Counted from the first letter of the stretch, positions 46,677 through 54,071 are shown. The stretch is 64,000 nt of DNA from Halomonas sp. HL-93 (GCF_900086985.1 NZ_LT593974.1:2232001-2296000); one strand, 5' to 3'. Translations and numbers: made by a program. Notes: generated by a model not told the origin, from the sequence alone.

Positions 46677-47161
46677 GCTTTCAATTCGTCGATGAAAGAT
46701 TCCCATAACTCAACACACTCCCTTGCCAACTCCAGTGCATCAAGAATTTCTGTGTTGCTCACAATAGTATATTTACACTTCATGACTTCACCACCTCCAC
46801 TGTCAGTAAGCCAAGTCGATGTACGCCTTTCTCTCCCCGAAATATGCGGTTGGCGTTCAGTGCGCATGGAGCGTGTGAGCTTGCAGTGCTTGGAACCATT
46901 GGCCAAGTCGGCACACACCTTCAGAGCTTTATGCTGATCAATATACAGATCAACTTGCTTTGCAGTTATGCCCAATGTGTTCAGGTAAATAATCCAGTCC
47001 CTGATGTGATAGCAATGAATGAAGAAAGAAACAACATCGTCATCATACGCATCCTTATCATGGCCTGTGGAGGAGAAAACGCCCTCATAAAACCCCTCGA
47101 CACGCGATAGATATCTCTTCGCTCTTTCAAATTGTTCCAATGCTGAACTCCCTGAGCACAT
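46625..47161 (-). CDS. Cassette-encoded protein, HEPN-like
   Basis: A 178-aa helical protein from the first ATG after the cassette boundary (TTG at 47140, behind GGGAG, is a good alternative). The middle contains DVVSFFIHCYHIRDWIIYL and KVCADLANGSKHCKLTRS, a pattern I know from HEPN-like helical-bundle proteins. The C-terminal tail KSRQQDASGAGASA is encoded by the attC site itself, a typical cassette artefact. No neighbouring gene clarifies its role. HEPN members are often RNases in toxin-antitoxin or phage-defence systems; the family call here is tentative. Confidence 0.65.
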   Translation of the reverse strand: MCSGSSALEQFERAKRYLSRVEGFYEGVFSSTGHDKDAYDDDVVSFFIHCYHIRDWIIYLNTLGITAKQVDLYIDQHKALKVCADLANGSKHCKLTRSMRTERQPHISGRERRTSTWLTDSGGGEVMKCKYTIVSNTEILDALELARECVELWESFIDELKAHNKSRQQDASGAGASA

Positions 47162-47235
47162 AACGCGAAGCTTTGCGGCAATTTTGGAGCCGCGCAGCGG
47201 TGGAAAAATTGTCCGGCAACAGCGGCTGGTTAAAT
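47158..47235 (-). repeat. attC site 2
   Basis: A 78-bp site from ACATAAC (47158-47164) to GTTAAAT (47229-47235), with pairable inner segments GCCGC...GCGGC. In the minus reading it lies directly after the toxin stop codon. Confidence 0.8.
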
Positions 47236-47237
47236 TG

Positions 47238-47519
47238 TTACCGCTCACCCTTCAGCTCGTGCCATACCCGAAGAATGATGATGGCACTGACATGTACTGA
47301 ATAACGGACAACGTGCTTCCCAAAAACCATGTCGCGGATCGAATCAGGTAGCGGTGCAATTTCAACCGGTATCCCCATTTTGGGGAAGTCTGGTAACAAT
47401 TCGATTTCGCCTACCAGCTCTGCGGCTATCCTGGCTGCCGCTGAGGGATTATAGACTGCGATGAACTCCCTGAGGCGCTTCAAATCTTCAATGGCGTCAT
47501 CCGTGTAAACCAGTTTCAC
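47238..47519 (-). CDS. RelE/ParE-family toxin in a cassette
   Basis: A 93-aa RelE/ParE-type toxin: VYTDDAIEDLKRLREFIAVY, AARIAAELVGEIELLPDFPKMG and DMVFGKHVVRYSVHVSAIIILRVWH, which ends in the conserved ...I.RVWHxxxxR. RelE toxins cut mRNA on the ribosome, ParE inhibits gyrase; the branch cannot be decided by eye. It overlaps the antitoxin gene by 4 nt. Its TAA stop lies beside attC site 2. Such pairs are common in integron arrays, where they resist loss of the array. Confidence 0.88.
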   Translation of the reverse strand: MKLVYTDDAIEDLKRLREFIAVYNPSAAARIAAELVGEIELLPDFPKMGIPVEIAPLPDSIRDMVFGKHVVRYSVHVSAIIILRVWHELKGER

Positions 47520-47788
47520 TTACCTGACCTCGGTGCATCCTGCTCGTTTTCGGTTCCCCAGCTATTGAGCCAACGATGTACCTCGCTGGCATCAACTACT
47601 TTCCCTTGGGCGGCTGACTCCATTGCCTCTAGCGTTTGCTTCCAACGCTCTTGCTCAAGCTGTTGTTTTTCGATGTATTCCGAAAGCGCTTGGTTAATCA
47701 CCCAGCCTTTGCTCCGGTGGAGCCTGCTGGCGATTGCCTCCAGGTGCTGTTCAACTTCTGCCTGAAGGCGAACTGTAGTGACACTCAT
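47516..47788 (-). CDS. Ribbon-helix-helix antitoxin in a cassette
   Basis: A 90-aa antitoxin, partner of the following toxin. The N-terminus SVTTVRLQAEVEQHLEAIASRLHRSKGWVINQALSEYI is a ribbon-helix-helix DNA-binding domain of the CopG/RelB/ParD type, and the rest (ASEVHRWLNSWGTENEQDAP) would wrap the toxin. It starts 65 bp inside the cassette after attC 3, leaving room for its own promoter, unlike most cassettes. The 4-nt overlap with the toxin indicates coupled translation. Confidence 0.88.
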   Translation of the reverse strand: MSVTTVRLQAEVEQHLEAIASRLHRSKGWVINQALSEYIEKQQLEQERWKQTLEAMESAAQGKVVDASEVHRWLNSWGTENEQDAPRSGK

Positions 47789-47853
47789 GGCCGTACCCTC
47801 GGATTAGGTGACTACAATGTATTACACCATAGTCGGCGAGGGGGGCTGCAAAA

Positions 47854-47958
47854 ATTTAACGCCAATATTCAGCAGCGGCCTTTGCGCAGCGAAGCGGAGA
47901 AAAGGCTGTCAGGTGGAGGCCCGCCAGGGCCGTAACGAACTGGAATGACTGGTTAAAT
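47854..47958 (-). repeat. attC site 3
   Basis: A 105-bp site, the longest of the array, bounded by ATTTAAC (47854-47860) and GTTAAAT (47952-47958). The middle (GCAGCGAAGCGGAG, GGAGGCCCGCCAGGGCC) forms a long imperfect hairpin. Confidence 0.8.
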
Positions 47959-47962
47959 GTGT

Positions 47963-48238
47963 TCACCTGGCGGCGATGCCACAATGGACGCACACCAATC
48001 TGGTCTTATAGAGCTTTCGAATGAACCACAACCCCAGAGCCCAAACGACCATAGTGATTAAATCGCTGGCTCCACTCTTGGCGTAGAAAATCATAAATAG
48101 AATGCAGCCAATGAAATAAGACAGGTGGGACAAAGCAACAACGGCATTTCTGAGATTAAGCGGTAATACCCATCGAGTTGCCCCGTTACAATTGTGGCAA
48201 AGGTATGGGCTATTTTCTTCAGCTTTCCCTAGAAGCAC
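47963..48238 (-). CDS. Cassette-encoded membrane protein with CxxC pairs
   Basis: A 91-aa protein with two CxxC motifs flanking a hydrophobic core: PYLCHNCNGATRW at the N-terminal end and RLVCVHCGIAAR at the C-terminal end. Between them are two likely transmembrane helices (HLSYFIGCILFMIFYAK and LITMVVWALGLWFI). The cysteine pairs could join across the helical hairpin to form one zinc ribbon on the cytoplasmic face. GTG start behind AGAGG. It ends five bases before attC 3. I do not recognise a family, and function is unknown. Confidence 0.75.
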   Translation of the reverse strand: MLLGKAEENSPYLCHNCNGATRWVLPLNLRNAVVALSHLSYFIGCILFMIFYAKSGASDLITMVVWALGLWFIRKLYKTRLVCVHCGIAAR

Positions 48239-48257
48239 TGATTAACCTCTTTGCTAC

Positions 48258-48341
48258 ATTTAACGCTGAAATAAGCGGCGGCCCTTGAGGGGCGTCCGGT
48301 GGAGGCCGTAGGCCGGAACGAACTTAATTGACTGGTTAAAA
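48258..48341 (-). repeat. attC site 4
   Basis: An 84-bp site between ATTTAAC (48258-48264) and GTTAAAA (48335-48341). It resembles site 3 in the middle (GGTGGAGGCC, GGAACGAACT), so the two may share origin. Confidence 0.75.
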
Positions 48342-48671
48342 GTCTCCATCGCTGCCTCCTGTTGAGTCCGCGCCGCCCGAATGGGTTGTTTCATCTCTGT
48401 TTTCTTGGACGGATGATAAAACTGCACCAAGGAAAATGTAGTTCAATAATGGAACGCCCGGTTTCTTACGCTGGCACACGAAATCATCACCGAGTGCCGC
48501 AACGGTAATACCAGGTCCAATTAGCGGAACTAGCCATACGAACAGATAGATGGTTCGCTTCTGACCAACCTCAAGTAAGTCTGATCGCGAAACATGGTAC
48601 GTCACGAATGCTGCTGAGTAGATGATGAGCACCGCTAGGGTGAATAGTAGAGTGAGGCCGAACTTTTCCAT
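48336..48671 (-). CDS. Cassette-encoded membrane protein, unknown
   Basis: A 111-aa protein with two transmembrane helices (FGLTLLFTLAVLIIYSAAFV and IYLFVWLVPLIGPGITVAALG), a short basic loop CQRKKPG and a polar C-terminus ending SGGADSTGGSDGDF. The TAA stop lies inside the attC R'' box. I do not recognise a family; the general layout resembles small inner membrane proteins found in other cassettes. Confidence 0.75.
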   Translation of the reverse strand: MEKFGLTLLFTLAVLIIYSAAFVTYHVSRSDLLEVGQKRTIYLFVWLVPLIGPGITVAALGDDFVCQRKKPGVPLLNYIFLGAVLSSVQENRDETTHSGGADSTGGSDGDF

Positions 48672-48684
48672 AGTTATCCCTAAC

Positions 48685-48753
48685 TTTTAACGCCGCTCAG
48701 CACGCGCGGTTACGGAATGGAGACGTAGCCGCACGTGACTGGCATGGTTAAGT
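48685..48753 (-). repeat. attC site 5
   Basis: A 69-bp site between TTTTAAC (48685-48691) and GTTAAGT (48747-48753). In the minus reading the preceding gene stops within the second box. Confidence 0.78.
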
Positions 48754-49086
48754 AGCGGTTGCACGCTGCCACCTTTTTGCTTGTTTTAGTGACCGATGAC
48801 GCAGAGCTTGAGTGTCGTTTTTTGACGCTGATATTTTCAGCAGTTGGTCACAAATTTCAGCATCTATTGGGAAACCTGATTCGATCCAAGTCACTGCCTT
48901 GTCTGCCCAGTGTCGCGAATCAAAGTCTAAGGCGTACGCAACCATATTCAAAAGGTTTGTTCCGCTTATCTTCGTACCTTTGATTTCCTCAATCACTTGC
49001 GGATATGCATACTCAAGCAAAGCCAACAACGCAATTAGCCTTCCAGCTTCAGCCCAGCGATGCTCAATTTCTTCGATGGTTGCCAT
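48748..49086 (-). CDS. Cassette-encoded soluble protein, unknown
   Basis: A 112-aa, mostly helical soluble protein: MATIEEIEHRWAEAGRLIAL, GTNLLNMVAYALDFDSRHWADK and SGFPIDAEICDQLLKISASK. The ATG is only 4 bp after the R' core of attC 6 and has no recognisable Shine-Dalgarno sequence, so it may be translated by read-in from the cassette ahead. The stop TAA falls in the box of attC 5. No known domain is recognised. Confidence 0.75.
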   Translation of the reverse strand: MATIEEIEHRWAEAGRLIALLALLEYAYPQVIEEIKGTKISGTNLLNMVAYALDFDSRHWADKAVTWIESGFPIDAEICDQLLKISASKNDTQALRHRSLKQAKRWQRATAT

Positions 49087-49090
49087 AGCT

Positions 49091-49180
49091 ACTTAACGCC
49101 CGGCTTAGCGGCGCACGAGGCAAACGCGTAGTGCGTCCGGGCCGCGCTTTTTGCGGCCGAACTACAGCCGATTGTTAAGC
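49091..49180 (-). repeat. attC site 6
   Basis: A 90-bp site from ACTTAAC (49091-49097) to GTTAAGC (49174-49180). Read on the minus strand it starts GCTTAACAATCGGC and ends GCTAAGCCGGGCGTTAAGT, strongly recalling attC sites of other gammaproteobacterial integrons. Confidence 0.83.
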
Positions 49181-49960
49181 GATGCACGATTTAACAAACA
49201 TCCCCCCGAAACGAGTTATTTCAACACCCCCTTTGTCTATGTGGACGCTGCTGCCCTCTTCTTTCATAACTTCCTCAATAACTGTTCGAATTTCCGGGTG
49301 ATTTTGAATCTCTTCATAGATCGTATCGTCTGCCAGATGGGAGTGCTTTATTACGACCACTAGACCCATTCGCTCGAGATTTTCTATTGAAGGCATTGAT
49401 CGCCATGGTTCTTCGAAGCCTGCATAATGGCCCAGAAGAGAAACGTTTCTGCTAATGTACTTCAGTCCTTTTGACCCTTCTTTGCTGATCGCAATGTCTA
49501 TTACTGGTACAGGGGACCGTTTTCGAAGCTCCTTCAGAAGCCGTGCATCCAAGCTATTCATCGATCTAATAAGATCGACGAAAGACGGATGAACGTCATC
49601 TTTCTTGTCAGCGTTTACCGAGTTGGCAAGTAGCTCAGCGAACATCTCGCGCAGACTTTCTTCCTGAGCAGTGTACTTTAAGGCTTCTATTGCCGGACCT
49701 GCGACGTGTGGGTTGGGAGTTACGATCTTTTCCGGCGAGACCCCAATCAACTTCTCTGATACACGCTCGTTCATCCATACTGCTATTTGCTCAGCCCCCC
49801 ATACAAGGCCCCTGATGGGCAACAGGGCGGCGTTTACAGCTTGCCCTACTGTTGTGAGTGCTTTGCCAGCCTCGTCAACTGCTCCCTTCATTCCAGACTG
49901 ATAGGTGTGCGAGCTTTCTATCTTGTCTATGTTTTCGATAAATGTTTTTGGATCAGTCAT
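49175..49960 (-). CDS. DUF4393 family protein in a cassette
   Basis: A 261-aa protein resembling the DUF4393 family: the N-terminal AGKALTTVGQAVNAALLPIRGLVWGAEQIAVWM, then VSPEKIVTPNPHVAGPAIEALKYTAQEESLREMFAELLANS, and a C-terminal alpha/beta part (GLKYISRNVSLLGHYAGFEE). The ATG at 49960 has GAGGAT upstream; the stop TAA lies in attC 6. DUF4393 proteins are widespread in accessory regions and some are suspected of defence roles, but no mechanism is established. Confidence 0.82.
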   Translation of the reverse strand: MTDPKTFIENIDKIESSHTYQSGMKGAVDEAGKALTTVGQAVNAALLPIRGLVWGAEQIAVWMNERVSEKLIGVSPEKIVTPNPHVAGPAIEALKYTAQEESLREMFAELLANSVNADKKDDVHPSFVDLIRSMNSLDARLLKELRKRSPVPVIDIAISKEGSKGLKYISRNVSLLGHYAGFEEPWRSMPSIENLERMGLVVVIKHSHLADDTIYEEIQNHPEIRTVIEEVMKEEGSSVHIDKGGVEITRFGGMFVKSCIA

Positions 49961-49975
49961 GGTAATCCTCAGACC

Positions 49976-50059
49976 GCTTAACGCCCGCAGCACGCGCGGC
50001 TTTGTAGTGAAGGCGAAGCCACAACGAAAAAGCCGTCGCTGTGCCTGCGATTGTTAAGT
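49976..50059 (-). repeat. attC site 7 (first in the array)
   Basis: An 84-bp site between GCTTAAC (49976-49982) and GTTAAGT (50053-50059), with an inner hairpin formed by GCACGCGCGGC and GCCGTCGC-type sequences. Confidence 0.8.
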
Positions 50060-50394
50060 CACTCACTTTTTGAGTCCGGCAAATGAATGTGGTTATGTAT
50101 TTCAACCTTCAGGTTCTTATTGTTGCCGGATATCTCCACGCCGTTAATTTTGATATTTTTTTCTTTCTTACTTCTCTTTATGCGATCGTATAGCCAAGAC
50201 GAAAATAGGCTTAGCGCGATGGTGCTACCCGAGCTAATAACGAATGTGGCGACCTGATTGGCTGCGGCCATCAATTCAGGATCTGCACCATCAAAAGTGG
50301 CGATTCTACGCCCAATATTCAGCCCATCTATATCCAGTGATTGCAAATCTTTCGCCAACTCAACATCCTCTGTCCTTATTTCGATTCGGCTCAT
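50059..50394 (-). CDS. Cassette-encoded protein with one membrane helix
   Basis: A 111-aa protein: acidic N-terminus (SRIEIRTEDVELAKDLQSLDIDG), one hydrophobic helix (FVISSGSTIALSLFSSWLY), a basic turn (DRIKRSKKEKN), then a beta-rich, asparagine-rich tail (INGVEISGNNKNLKVEIHNH). It is the first cassette gene, 17 bp from the solitary core site. The gene ends with TGA just before the R'' box of attC 7. No family is recognised. Confidence 0.75.
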   Translation of the reverse strand: MSRIEIRTEDVELAKDLQSLDIDGLNIGRRIATFDGADPELMAAANQVATFVISSGSTIALSLFSSWLYDRIKRSKKEKNIKINGVEISGNNKNLKVEIHNHIHLPDSKSE

Positions 50395-50410
50395 AAAGGT
50401 TACTTCCTAA

Positions 50411-50417
50411 ACTTAAC
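50411..50417 (-). other. Solitary core recombination site at the array start
   Basis: ACTTAAC (GTTAAGT on the minus strand) meets the core consensus but no partner box lies within 180 bp. It may be a decayed attI site or the rim of a lost attC. Confidence 0.5.
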
Positions 50418-50896
50418 AGGTATTAGACTGCCTATATTATGATTGAATGAACGCACTGGCACTTTTTCCCGACAAATACAGCCTGCCAGATTCTCCCAAG
50501 CCTATGACCCTTAAAACTATAAATTTCCATTAGGCTGTATAACCAAAATTCGCGCTCCTGCTGCATTTCCAAGAATAGCCACTCGGGGTCGTTAGCTGCC
50601 TTTTCTCATTACCAGCACCTGACCAATTTCATACTAAACTTAGCCTAGCACGAGCTACTTAAGCAGGCTGAGCTGTGTAAGCATTATTTTCAACGTTGCA
50701 CCGATTTGTTTAGTAGGGCTAATAAACGACAAGCCCTCTCAGGTTTCAGTCAAGATCCCGCTTAAGCCAATGCGTGGGCGCTAGCCAGCGTCTGGGCCAT
50801 ACCTTTAAGCATCAGCCTAATGGAGCGGCTGGGGCCGACAATGGCTATTGGCCTATCGCCGTAAAAGCTGGCCGGCTCGCTAACGGCAAGCAACCG
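50418..50896. other. Non-coding region beside the cassette array
   Basis: About 480 bp without a supported gene or integron integrase. The 130 bp next to the GGDEF gene encode in frame, behind its stop, a peptide of 44 residues (PIAIVGPSRSIRLMLKG) that may be the tail of an older, longer version or of a fused gene. Otherwise featureless and fairly A/T-rich. Confidence 0.5.
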
Positions 50897-51775
50897 CTAG
50901 CGACTGCCTCTTTTGATCTTATACATATGGCTATCTGCATGGCTTAGCAGGGTTTCGGCGTCTTCTCCGTCGGCGGGATAACAGGCGACGCCGATGCTGC
51001 AGGTTGGCATTTGCACTTCACCGAACTCAGCACTTAGCGGCTGGTTGATGACAGTGAGTATCTGCTCCATCTTTTCTGTAGCAGCTTGCGCTGACTGAAT
51101 CTCCGTTAATAGAACTGTGAATTCATCACCGCCTATCCGGGCTACGTTATCTGTCTCCCTTACACAGCCTTCCAACCGTCTGGCTATCGTGCAGAGGATC
51201 CGGTCGCCCATCGCATGTCCATGGATATCATTGATGCTCTTAAAGTCATTAATGTCCAAAAAAAGCAACGCCAGTCTGTTCTGATGTCGATGGGCTGCGC
51301 GCAAGCCTGAGTCTAGTCGATCATAGAATAGCGCTCGGTTAGCTAGTTTTGTCAGCGGGTCGTGAAGGGCGAGGTGACGCAATTCCTCCTCGGCCTGCAT
51401 AAGGTCGGTAACGTTGCGCGCCACCCCGATCCGCACGCCCTCCTCCTCGTACCAGCGGGCAGACCACAGTATGTGGACGACTCCACCGTCTTTACGTATA
51501 TAACGGTTGCGGAAATCAATGTGGGGCTTACCACTCATCACACGAGTAATGGAGTCCCGCGTAGCCGCTAAATCGTCAGGGTGCATGTAGTTGATGATTT
51601 GGGTGTCGATCAACTCGTGCGGAAGGTAACCGAGCAGTGACTCGCAGGCGTCACTCACAAAGATGATCTGGTTGTCTTTATCCACCACGAATACGGTGTC
51701 TAGCATCAAGTGAATCAGTTTTGGATAGAGCGCTTGCAGGTCAACGGCCATAGGTTGGGGTAATCCGGTTAGCAT
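50897..51775 (-). CDS. PAS-GGDEF diguanylate cyclase
   Basis: A 292-aa cytoplasmic protein with an N-terminal PAS domain (LDTVFVVDKDNQIIFVSDA, GYLPHELIDTQIINYMHPDD) and a GGDEF domain with the canonical active site RIGGDEFTVLL. An RxxD inhibitory site (RETD) lies five residues upstream. The protein should synthesise c-di-GMP in response to a PAS signal. The start is uncertain: ATG 51775 has a Shine-Dalgarno very close, ATG 51751 has none. The coding frame continues past the TAG stop in a way discussed under the spacer downstream. Confidence 0.88.
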   Translation of the reverse strand: MLTGLPQPMAVDLQALYPKLIHLMLDTVFVVDKDNQIIFVSDACESLLGYLPHELIDTQIINYMHPDDLAATRDSITRVMSGKPHIDFRNRYIRKDGGVVHILWSARWYEEEGVRIGVARNVTDLMQAEEELRHLALHDPLTKLANRALFYDRLDSGLRAAHRHQNRLALLFLDINDFKSINDIHGHAMGDRILCTIARRLEGCVRETDNVARIGGDEFTVLLTEIQSAQAATEKMEQILTVINQPLSAEFGEVQMPTCSIGVACYPADGEDAETLLSHADSHMYKIKRGSR

Positions 51776-52194
51776 TCCTCGACTATAGAGCAATCGCGAA
51801 GAGGAAATACATGATTCTGTTCACTTTGGGTCGTTAACTGACTAGACCCAACTTTCAAAACGAGCCCATAAACCCTCGCAGGATATTCCTTTATCAATGC
51901 TCACGCGCTGACAACGTCGCCAGTGGCCTTCTGCACTCCATCTGCATAACGAAAGGCTAACTCCTCAACCACCTTAGCACCTGAGCATCGGCTCTGCCCT
52001 TTACTCTGCGATTTTTTCATGGGAAGCGTTGTTGCAAAATATCATGTTAATCATGAACTCCACAGCGCTTAAGGCCTTTGATAGCCAAGTCGCCGATATC
52101 ACGCTTGGCGCTGGCCTTCAATCGACTGCGTAGTGTCATTGTGCCAAGATCATGATGAATCATTGACCCGCAGCAAGAGGAGCGCCAAACCACC
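51776..52194. other. Spacer between the PAS-GGDEF and MscS genes
   Basis: Roughly 420 bp. A 30-codon minus-strand stretch (about 52047-52136) codes for SRLKASAKRDIGDLAIKGL, which could be the remnant of a small gene or mobile element that I cannot name. The rest is featureless and must include the promoters of both flanking genes. Confidence 0.4.
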
Positions 52195-53049
52195 ATGCCT
52201 GAGGATTCCTTCTGGTTGGAGCTGTTGAGCAACCGTCTGGTGAGCTCGATTGCGCTCGTGGCGATTCTTATAACGCTGCGCATCCTTGCCGTGCGCGTCA
52301 TCCGCGGGCGAGAAGAGATTTTGTCCGATTACCGTCGCGCCTGGCTGGCCAGGATCCGCAACGTTGCCGTCATCCTTACCTTACTCGGTCTGGCGTTGAT
52401 CTGGCTGCCTTCCCTGCACGCCTTTGCGCTGTCCATCACCGCCTTCGCCGTGGCCTTGGTGATCGCAACCAAGGAGCTGATTCTGTGTTTGTCGGGCACC
52501 GTGCTGCGTATCGTCAACCAGCCGTTCGAGATTGGCGACTGGGTCGAAATCGGCGACCTGCGCGGCCAGGTGGTCGACGAAACCATGCTGGCGACGACCC
52601 TGCAGGAAATTGGTGGCGCGGTGGGACGTTTTGAATACTCCGGCAAGACCATCGTGGTGCCCAACAGCATTTTCCTGACCACGCCGATCCAGAATCAGAA
52701 CTTCTTCAAGAAGTGGGTGTATCTTGAAGTCTGCGTCGTTTTAGAGCCCAACGTGGATATGCGATCCGAACTGCCGGCTCTTGAGGAGGAGGTGGCATCG
52801 CTTCATGCCCCGCATTCCGAATTGGCCCAACGCTACAGCGAGGTGATCAGAAAACGCAGCGGTATCGACATCGCCGACCCCCAACCCCGCGTGACCCTTG
52901 CCACCACGGACATCGGCAAGCAGCGCATTGGCGTCACGCTTTTCTGCCCCACGCCCAGCGCCTTTGAAATGGAACGCGCCATCAACGACGCCGTGCTGCG
53001 CCGTTATTGGCAGTTGCGCACAACAGCGAACGCCCCGGCACACGCGTGA
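52195..53049 (+). CDS. MscS-family mechanosensitive channel
   Basis: A 284-aa small-conductance mechanosensitive channel protein. Three N-terminal helices (LVSSIALVAILITLRILAV, NVAVILTLLGLALIWL, LSITAFAVALVIATKELIL) precede the beta domain with QPFEIGDWVEIGDLRGQVVDE, typical of MscS/YnaI. A cytoplasmic alpha/beta domain completes the fold. Such channels release osmolytes upon hypo-osmotic shock, a plausible need in a halophile. AAGAGGAG lies upstream, a little far from the ATG. Confidence 0.9.
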   Translation: MPEDSFWLELLSNRLVSSIALVAILITLRILAVRVIRGREEILSDYRRAWLARIRNVAVILTLLGLALIWLPSLHAFALSITAFAVALVIATKELILCLSGTVLRIVNQPFEIGDWVEIGDLRGQVVDETMLATTLQEIGGAVGRFEYSGKTIVVPNSIFLTTPIQNQNFFKKWVYLEVCVVLEPNVDMRSELPALEEEVASLHAPHSELAQRYSEVIRKRSGIDIADPQPRVTLATTDIGKQRIGVTLFCPTPSAFEMERAINDAVLRRYWQLRTTANAPAHA

Positions 53050-53128
53050 CCAGAAATTGCCTGCCTTCATTTGTTAGCAATGAACACGGTAAGCTTGGCA
53101 GCGACACCGCTGCTGAGCAACGATCTCA

Positions 53129-54067
53129 ATGACAACATCCCACTGGATACTCGGCCCTGGCGCCATTGGCCGCCTGTTGGCCCATTCGCTCTCGCCCATG
53201 GCGGCGGTCACGCTGATTGGTCGTCGGGCGCTGGCTGAACAACAATGGCTCACCACGCCGGAAGGCGAACAAAAGTCGCAGCTTCTTAACACGTTTACGG
53301 TGGCCCAACTGGCTTCTGAAACGCATGCGCCACCTGCCTTTGTGCATATCACCACCAAAGCCATGGCGGCTGAAGCGGCGCTTGAAAGCATTTCAGAGGT
53401 CATCCCCTCGACTACCCCGCAGGTGCTATGGCAAAACGGTTTTTTGGCTCAGCCGCGGATTACCCAGGTATGGCCGGGTCCGGTGCTCTGTGCCACCACT
53501 TCTGAAGGCGCTTATTTAACCGGCGACGATGGCGTGGTGCATGCGGGGCGCGGGGCGACGTTTATTGGCGATTTGAATAACCAGCACGGTGCTCTGGCGG
53601 AAGCGCTGGCGCAGACGTTAACCCAGGCGGGGTTTGCCGCGACGGCAGTGGACGATATTCGAAGCCGCCTGTGGCAGAAGCTGGCGGTGAACGCGGCAAT
53701 TAACCCACTTGTCGCGCTGCATGGGGTGCGCAACGGCGAGTTGCGTGAAGCAGCGTATGCAGGCCGGGTGAAAGCCATAGTGAAGGAAGTCGCGGCGATC
53801 ATGCAGGCTGAAGGGATTCAGCCACCGAATGGTGGCCATGGCGAAGACGCATGGCGAGCGCTGGTCTTGCAAGTGGTGGAGAACACCGCCAATAACAAGG
53901 CCTCGATGTTGCAGGATGTGGAAGCCAGGCGCCCCACCGAGCGCGAGGCAATTTTGGGGCCGTTGATCGAAAGCGCGCAACACCACGGCCTGCCGTATGG
54001 CGTTCTTCAGGCGCTTGATGATGACATCGCCGCGCTGGAAGCGGGTTATTCAGAATCGGCTACCTGA
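53129..54067 (+). CDS. panE: 2-dehydropantoate 2-reductase
   Basis: A 312-aa NADPH-dependent reductase of the PanE/ApbA family, which converts 2-dehydropantoate to pantoate in the pantothenate/CoA pathway. The dinucleotide-binding motif is LGPGAIGRLLAHSL, and the family's AVNAAINPLVALHGVRNGEL segment contains the catalytic lysine region (KLAVNAAINP). ATTEGAYLTG-type motifs are present (CATTSEGAYLTGDD). It ends 17 bp before the convergent glutathione transferase gene. Paralogues with other 2-ketoacid substrates exist, so PanE activity is likely but not certain. Confidence 0.88.
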   Translation: MTTSHWILGPGAIGRLLAHSLSPMAAVTLIGRRALAEQQWLTTPEGEQKSQLLNTFTVAQLASETHAPPAFVHITTKAMAAEAALESISEVIPSTTPQVLWQNGFLAQPRITQVWPGPVLCATTSEGAYLTGDDGVVHAGRGATFIGDLNNQHGALAEALAQTLTQAGFAATAVDDIRSRLWQKLAVNAAINPLVALHGVRNGELREAAYAGRVKAIVKEVAAIMQAEGIQPPNGGHGEDAWRALVLQVVENTANNKASMLQDVEARRPTEREAILGPLIESAQHHGLPYGVLQALDDDIAALEAGYSESAT

Positions 54068-54071
54068 ACTA

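Larger units (their letters stand above)
46616..50417 (-). mobile_element. Integron gene-cassette array without an integrase (CALIN-like)
   Basis: Seven cassettes on the minus strand, each holding one gene (one a pair) and ending in an attC. The sites lie at 46616, 47158, 47854, 48258, 48685, 49091 and 49976, each with RYYYAAC and GTTRRRY boxes enclosing a 60-105 bp imperfect palindrome; the minus-strand reading often has TTAAC...GGGCGTTAA. Stop codons fall inside or next to the R'' box, a hallmark of cassettes. A solitary core site, ACTTAAC (50411), marks the other end. No intI gene is seen between it and the next gene, so the array is probably mobilised in trans or is a relic. Confidence 0.85.

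Noticed and set aside
52047..52136. Short minus-strand frame SRLKASAKRDIGDLAIKGL as a gene
   Set aside because: Only 30 codons show any protein-like pattern and no start or Shine-Dalgarno sequence supports it; at most a remnant.
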